From DASYPQ01 sp036006425 (lineage in GTDB: Bacteria > Planctomycetota > UBA1135 > GCA-002686595): DNA of 64,000 nt. Within the stretch, counting starts at the first letter, position 1, and every line of letters starts with the position of its first letter. Under the pieces are notes generated by a model. It saw only the letters and a list, made by a program, of their open reading frames with translations. It was not told the DNA's origin and made no database searches. This document shows positions 60,526 to 64,000 of the stretch, in pieces. The DNA lies in contig DASYPQ010000023.1 of assembly GCA_036006425.1 (NCBI GenBank), positions 124,001 through 188,000 on the forward strand, given 5' to 3'. The translations under genes were made by a program, and so were the position numbers.

Positions 60526-62568
60526 TCAGTTGTGCCAGACGACCTCCTGCGTCTGCGTGATGTTGAACGTCGCGAGCGGCGGGCAGCCGCCGAGGATCGT
60601 CGGGTCGCGGTAGTACACGGCGTAGGAGCGCCGCTGGCCGCTCTGGATCCAGTCGCCCAGCTGTTCCGAACGCGTGGAGACCCGCGTCTCGCCGGCTTCC
60701 GGCGCGGTGATCGATCCGCCCGACGCCGTCTTCACGTAGAGGCGCTTGAGTCCGCCCGCCGCGCACCGGACACCCTGGCCGTAGACCACGCCGGCGGGGA
60801 GGAGATTCCTGCCTTGGAACACCACGCTCAGCGCCGCCGGAGTCTCGCCGGTCGTCGTGAACACGACCGTGTCGAAGTCGATCACGGGATCGCCGGTGGA
60901 GCTCAGTCGAGCTCCGCCCGTCGCCGCGGAGTTGTCGCAACCGCCTGGAGACGCCGCCGGAGGATTGCCGCACGGGCAGGGGATGACGCCGCCGACTCCG
61001 GGTTGACACACGTCGACGATCTGCGCGCGCACGCGGATGTCGAGGCCGCACGTCACGGACTGCAGCAGTCGGTCGGTCGCGGTGAAGTCGAGGTGGTACT
61101 GGCCGACGTCCGCGACCGTGGGGGTCCACTGGAAGTGCGTCTCGACGGGCTGGGAGGGGCCCGCCGGGAGCGGCGGCACGAAGACGCCGCCCGCGAGCGG
61201 CACGGCGTCGCCGGCGACGTCCAGCGTGACGGACTCGCCCGGAGTGTCGCCGTTTCCGCACGCATCGGATGTCCACGCGGAGGCACGAACCGTGAAGTTC
61301 AGCGGCAATCCGACCACGGCCTCGAGCGATTGCCCGCACGGCGAGGGCGGATCGAAAGCCGGCATGCCCGGCGTCGAGACCCGCACGGCGACGTCCATCG
61401 ACCGCGTCGCCTGGACCTGATCGGTCGCCGTGAAAATCAGGTGGTAGAGACCGAGATCGGCGGCCGTCGGGGTCCACGTGAATTGCGTCGATCCGGGCTG
61501 AGCCGGATTCGTGGGAAGCGGCGGCTGGAAACTGCCGGCCGCGAGCGGAACGGCGTCGCCCGTTGCGTCCAACGAGATGGCCGCTCCCGGAAGGCCGTTC
61601 GTCGCCCACGCGTTCGCGTCGAAGCGGAAGGGCGCTCCGACGTAGCCGTCGAGGACGAGCGCGCACATGGACGACGCCTCGAACACGGGGACACCCGGAG
61701 AGCACGCGACGCTCTGCGCGCGGATGAAGACGTTCGAGTCGACGACGTCGTCGCCGCCGTCGGCGATCGCGAGCTTGACGTGGTTCACTCCCGGCAACAG
61801 CGCGCCGGTGCCGGAGAGGACGACGGTCAGGCCGTCCATCTCCGTGGCGAGATGCGAGCACGGGAAACCCAAGCCGAGCGTGTGGCAGTCGTTCGTGATG
61901 TAGAACGCGCTGTTCTGGTTGGGACCCACGGTCTGGAGCGTGACCGGGTCGTTCGTCCCTGGGATCAGCGCGATGTTCTGGCCGTTGACGAAGCAGGCGA
62001 AGAGGTCGTCGATGGACTGCGGGACTCCGTCGTACTCGTCGGACGAGAAGACGTACTGGAGCGAGATCGCGGTTCCTGCCGGGCATTCCATGTCGAACTC
62101 CAGCACGGTCGCGTCCCAGGAACAGCACTCCGAAGGGGGGAGAATCGCATCCAGCTCCGGGTCTCCCGGCAAGCCGTTGCCGGGATCCGTGCCCGCGCCG
62201 GGGCTCGTGTTCATGGGTCCGAGGACGGTCGCGATGTTGCCCGAGCTCAGGACGATGCCGCCGTCGAAGCCGATGATCCCCGTCCCGCCGCTGAACGTTC
62301 CCGCCGCGATCGGCGCGCCGGTGAACTGGATGTTCGTGATCACCGGGCCCGGCCCGACGAGTGCCTGAACGAGGCTCGCGGCCGTCTCTCCTCCGCTCGC
62401 CATGTCGTGCGTCACGAGTCCGCCCGGCCCCGGCGTGTGCGCTTGCTGCGACCATTGCGCCGTGCGGGGCGATTGCCTCGCGCGGCTTTGCGCGGGGCTC
62501 GACGCTGTCGAGACGACAAATGCGGCGGCGACGAACACCAGGAACGAGTTCCGGGTTGAAGAGAACAT
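60526..62568 (-). CDS. Secreted choice-of-anchor-L protein with the planctomycete C-terminal module
   Basis: This 680-residue protein has a signal peptide at about 1-27. Residues about 50-260 match the choice-of-anchor L domain (LVGPGPVITNIQFTGAP, GIIGFDGGIVLSSGN, LEFDMECP, YVFSSDEYDG, DNVxL-like C-terminal). Two Ig-like repeats follow, each with a FRFDA/LNFTV start and the block QFTWTPTAADLGLYHLIFTATD. The module covers about 519-680. In other proteins the anchor-L domain accompanies different C-terminal sorting signals, which supports the idea that this module is a sorting or surface tag. Confidence 0.82.
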   Translation of the reverse strand: MFSSTRNSFLVFVAAAFVVSTASSPAQSRARQSPRTAQWSQQAHTPGPGGLVTHDMASGGETAASLVQALVGPGPVITNIQFTGAPIAAGTFSGGTGIIGFDGGIVLSSGNIATVLGPMNTSPGAGTDPGNGLPGDPELDAILPPSECCSWDATVLEFDMECPAGTAISLQYVFSSDEYDGVPQSIDDLFACFVNGQNIALIPGTNDPVTLQTVGPNQNSAFYITNDCHTLGLGFPCSHLATEMDGLTVVLSGTGALLPGVNHVKLAIADGGDDVVDSNVFIRAQSVACSPGVPVFEASSMCALVLDGYVGAPFRFDANAWATNGLPGAAISLDATGDAVPLAAGSFQPPLPTNPAQPGSTQFTWTPTAADLGLYHLIFTATDQVQATRSMDVAVRVSTPGMPAFDPPSPCGQSLEAVVGLPLNFTVRASAWTSDACGNGDTPGESVTLDVAGDAVPLAGGVFVPPLPAGPSQPVETHFQWTPTVADVGQYHLDFTATDRLLQSVTCGLDIRVRAQIVDVCQPGVGGVIPCPCGNPPAASPGGCDNSAATGGARLSSTGDPVIDFDTVVFTTTGETPAALSVVFQGRNLLPAGVVYGQGVRCAAGGLKRLYVKTASGGSITAPEAGETRVSTRSEQLGDWIQSGQRRSYAVYYRDPTILGGCPPLATFNITQTQEVVWHN

Positions 62569-62773
62569 GATCGGCTCCTTGTTCTGGCTGAAACCTCCGC
62601 TCGTGCGCGTTGCGATGCGGGAGTCCCGCCGGGAAATGACGGCGCCAGGATCGTCGATCGGGAGGAGCCGGTCGATGCGACGAAGGAGTCAGACGGGCCG
62701 GAAGAAGTGCGTACTCGGCCGCTGCGGAGTAGGTTGGAGGCCGCCGAGTCTTCGGCGTCTGGAGCTCGATCGG

Positions 62774-64000
62774 ATGCGTCCCGGAATCCTGAGCGCGGCT
62801 GCAGCGATGACCATGGGTGGATTCGTATCCGCGCAGGTCACGACGCTCGCGAGCGTCGACTCCTCGGGCGGGCAGGGGAACGGGATCAGCGGCGCGACCG
62901 CGATCACTCCCGACGGCCGCTACGTGGTGTTCGACAGCGACGCCACGAACCTGGTCCCCGGAGACACGAACACCTGGGGGGACGTGTTCGTCCGCGATCG
63001 CTACGCGGGTACGACCGAGCGGATCAGCGTCGACTCGAACGGAACCCAGGGAAGCAACTTCAGCTGGTCCGGCTCGATCTCGGCCGACGGACGGTACGTG
63101 TCGTTCCTGAGCGCGGCGCCCGACCTCGTCCCCGGGGACACGAACGGAATGCCGGACGTGTTCGTCCGCGACCGCCAGCTCGGCCTGACGACGCGCGTCA
63201 GCGTCGCGTCCTCCGGCGCCGAGGGGAACGCGCCGTGTTGGAGTCACGCGATCTCGGCGGACGGACGCTACGTCGCTTTCGAGAGCAGGTCCACGAATCT
63301 CATCCCGGGGGGCAACCTCGGCTTCGAAGTTTTCGTCCACGACCGCCTCACGGGGCAGACCGAGCTCGCGAGCGTCGACTCCGCGGGAGTGGAGGGCGAC
63401 GGCGCGAGCGACGACCCGACCTTGTCCGCAGACGGCCGCTTCGTCGCGTTCTCGAGCAACGCCACGAACCTCGTCCCCGGGGACACGAACGCGGTGAGAG
63501 ACGTGTTCGTCCACGATCGGCAGACCGGTCGGACGACGCGCGTCAGCGTCTCCTCCTCCGGCGCGCAAGGCGACCATTTCAGCTTCGTTCCGCGTCTGTC
63601 GGCGGACGGCCGGTTCGTGGTGTTCTCCGGCCTCGCCACGACCCTCGTGCCCGGCGACACGAACGCGGACTACGACGTCTTCGTCCACGACCGCCAGACC
63701 GGCGAGACCACGCGCGTCAGCGTCGATTCCTTCGGCGCGCAAGGCGACGACGAGTCGTCGTACTGCTCGATCTCGGCGGACGGGAGGTTCGTCGCTTTCG
63801 AAAGCAGAGCCACGAACCTCGTGGCCGGCGACACGAACGGCCTCTGCGACGCGTTCCTCCACGATCGGCAGACCGGACGGACCGAGCGCGTGAGCCTGAG
63901 CACCTCGGGCATCCAAGGGAACGACTCGAGCTCGTGGGGCATGGTGCCCTTCGTCTCGAGCGCTGCGCGCCTCGTGGTGTTCAACAGCCTCGCGACCAAC
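62774..64000 (+). CDS. TolB/PD40-type beta-propeller exported protein, 3'-partial
   Basis: The frame is open from the ATG at 62774 to the right edge (409 codons, no stop), so the gene is longer. GGAG stands nine bases before the ATG. A signal peptide of about 21 residues ends SAQ. Seven repeats of about 54 residues follow, each with ISADGRYVxFxSxATNLVPGDTN and DVFVHDRQTGxTTRVSV parts, as in TolB/PD40 propellers. The missing part may hold the module common to its neighbours. The gene is divergent from the anchor-L gene, with a 205-base gap. Confidence 0.85.
   Translation, partial: MRPGILSAAAAMTMGGFVSAQVTTLASVDSSGGQGNGISGATAITPDGRYVVFDSDATNLVPGDTNTWGDVFVRDRYAGTTERISVDSNGTQGSNFSWSGSISADGRYVSFLSAAPDLVPGDTNGMPDVFVRDRQLGLTTRVSVASSGAEGNAPCWSHAISADGRYVAFESRSTNLIPGGNLGFEVFVHDRLTGQTELASVDSAGVEGDGASDDPTLSADGRFVAFSSNATNLVPGDTNAVRDVFVHDRQTGRTTRVSVSSSGAQGDHFSFVPRLSADGRFVVFSGLATTLVPGDTNADYDVFVHDRQTGETTRVSVDSFGAQGDDESSYCSISADGRFVAFESRATNLVAGDTNGLCDAFLHDRQTGRTERVSLSTSGIQGNDSSSWGMVPFVSSAARLVVFNSLATN

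Overview
The window is very GC-rich with short intergenic gaps, frequent GTG starts and many stop codons shared between convergent genes. I infer a member of the Planctomycetota, probably one of the deep marine lineages. The main reason is four large secreted proteins that share one C-terminal module (Cys-Pro-Cys-Gly-Asn start, FGDGxRC-type core, tyrosine-rich YYRDP, terminal Trp). The TPR/ExbB/ExbD cluster with alpha/alpha-barrel proteins, the membrane pyrophosphatase and the bacterial topoisomerase VI A subunit also fit. This is judged from remembered family features, not from a database search.

Region 1 (1-21 kb) is mostly housekeeping: the end of anmK, a threonine synthase, a HEAT-repeat exported protein, tRNA-Thr(CGT), an RRM RNA-binding protein, a BtpA-moaB pair, a secreted nuclease, a degenerate PTS Enzyme I-like protein, homoserine kinase, an M28 peptidase, a methyltransferase, a BatD-like protein, a MauE-thioredoxin fusion, an SGNH hydrolase, and DMT and DedA membrane proteins.

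Region 2 (21.8-37.4 kb) is a long run of minus-strand genes. In transcription order these are two alpha/alpha-barrel proteins with a TonB-like anchor, two exported TPR proteins, ExbB, three ExbD, a two-TM protein, a zinc-ribbon/TM protein and the membrane pyrophosphatase (which has its own good promoter). The first eight genes look like one proton-motive-force-driven envelope machine, and this is the best candidate here for an undescribed system.

Region 3 (37.6-50.4 kb) holds a YceI-domain protein, a perfect 40-bp-arm inverted repeat, an M28 peptidase with many TM helices, a degenerate GGDEF protein, an EF-P paralogue, ApaG, a DMT transporter, a double-thioredoxin protein, cytochrome oxidase subunit III with a 37-residue companion, an M64 peptidase lipoprotein, an APC permease and an alpha-carbonic anhydrase lipoprotein.

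Region 4 (50.4-64 kb) has a duplicated small anchored protein and relics of the topoisomerase VI A 3' end around a large secreted repeat protein. It then has the intact top6A gene without a visible top6B, three more secreted repeat proteins, and a TolB-like propeller gene that runs off the right edge. No stretch above 300 bases is without a gene. I saw no CRISPR array, transposase, prophage or rRNA gene.
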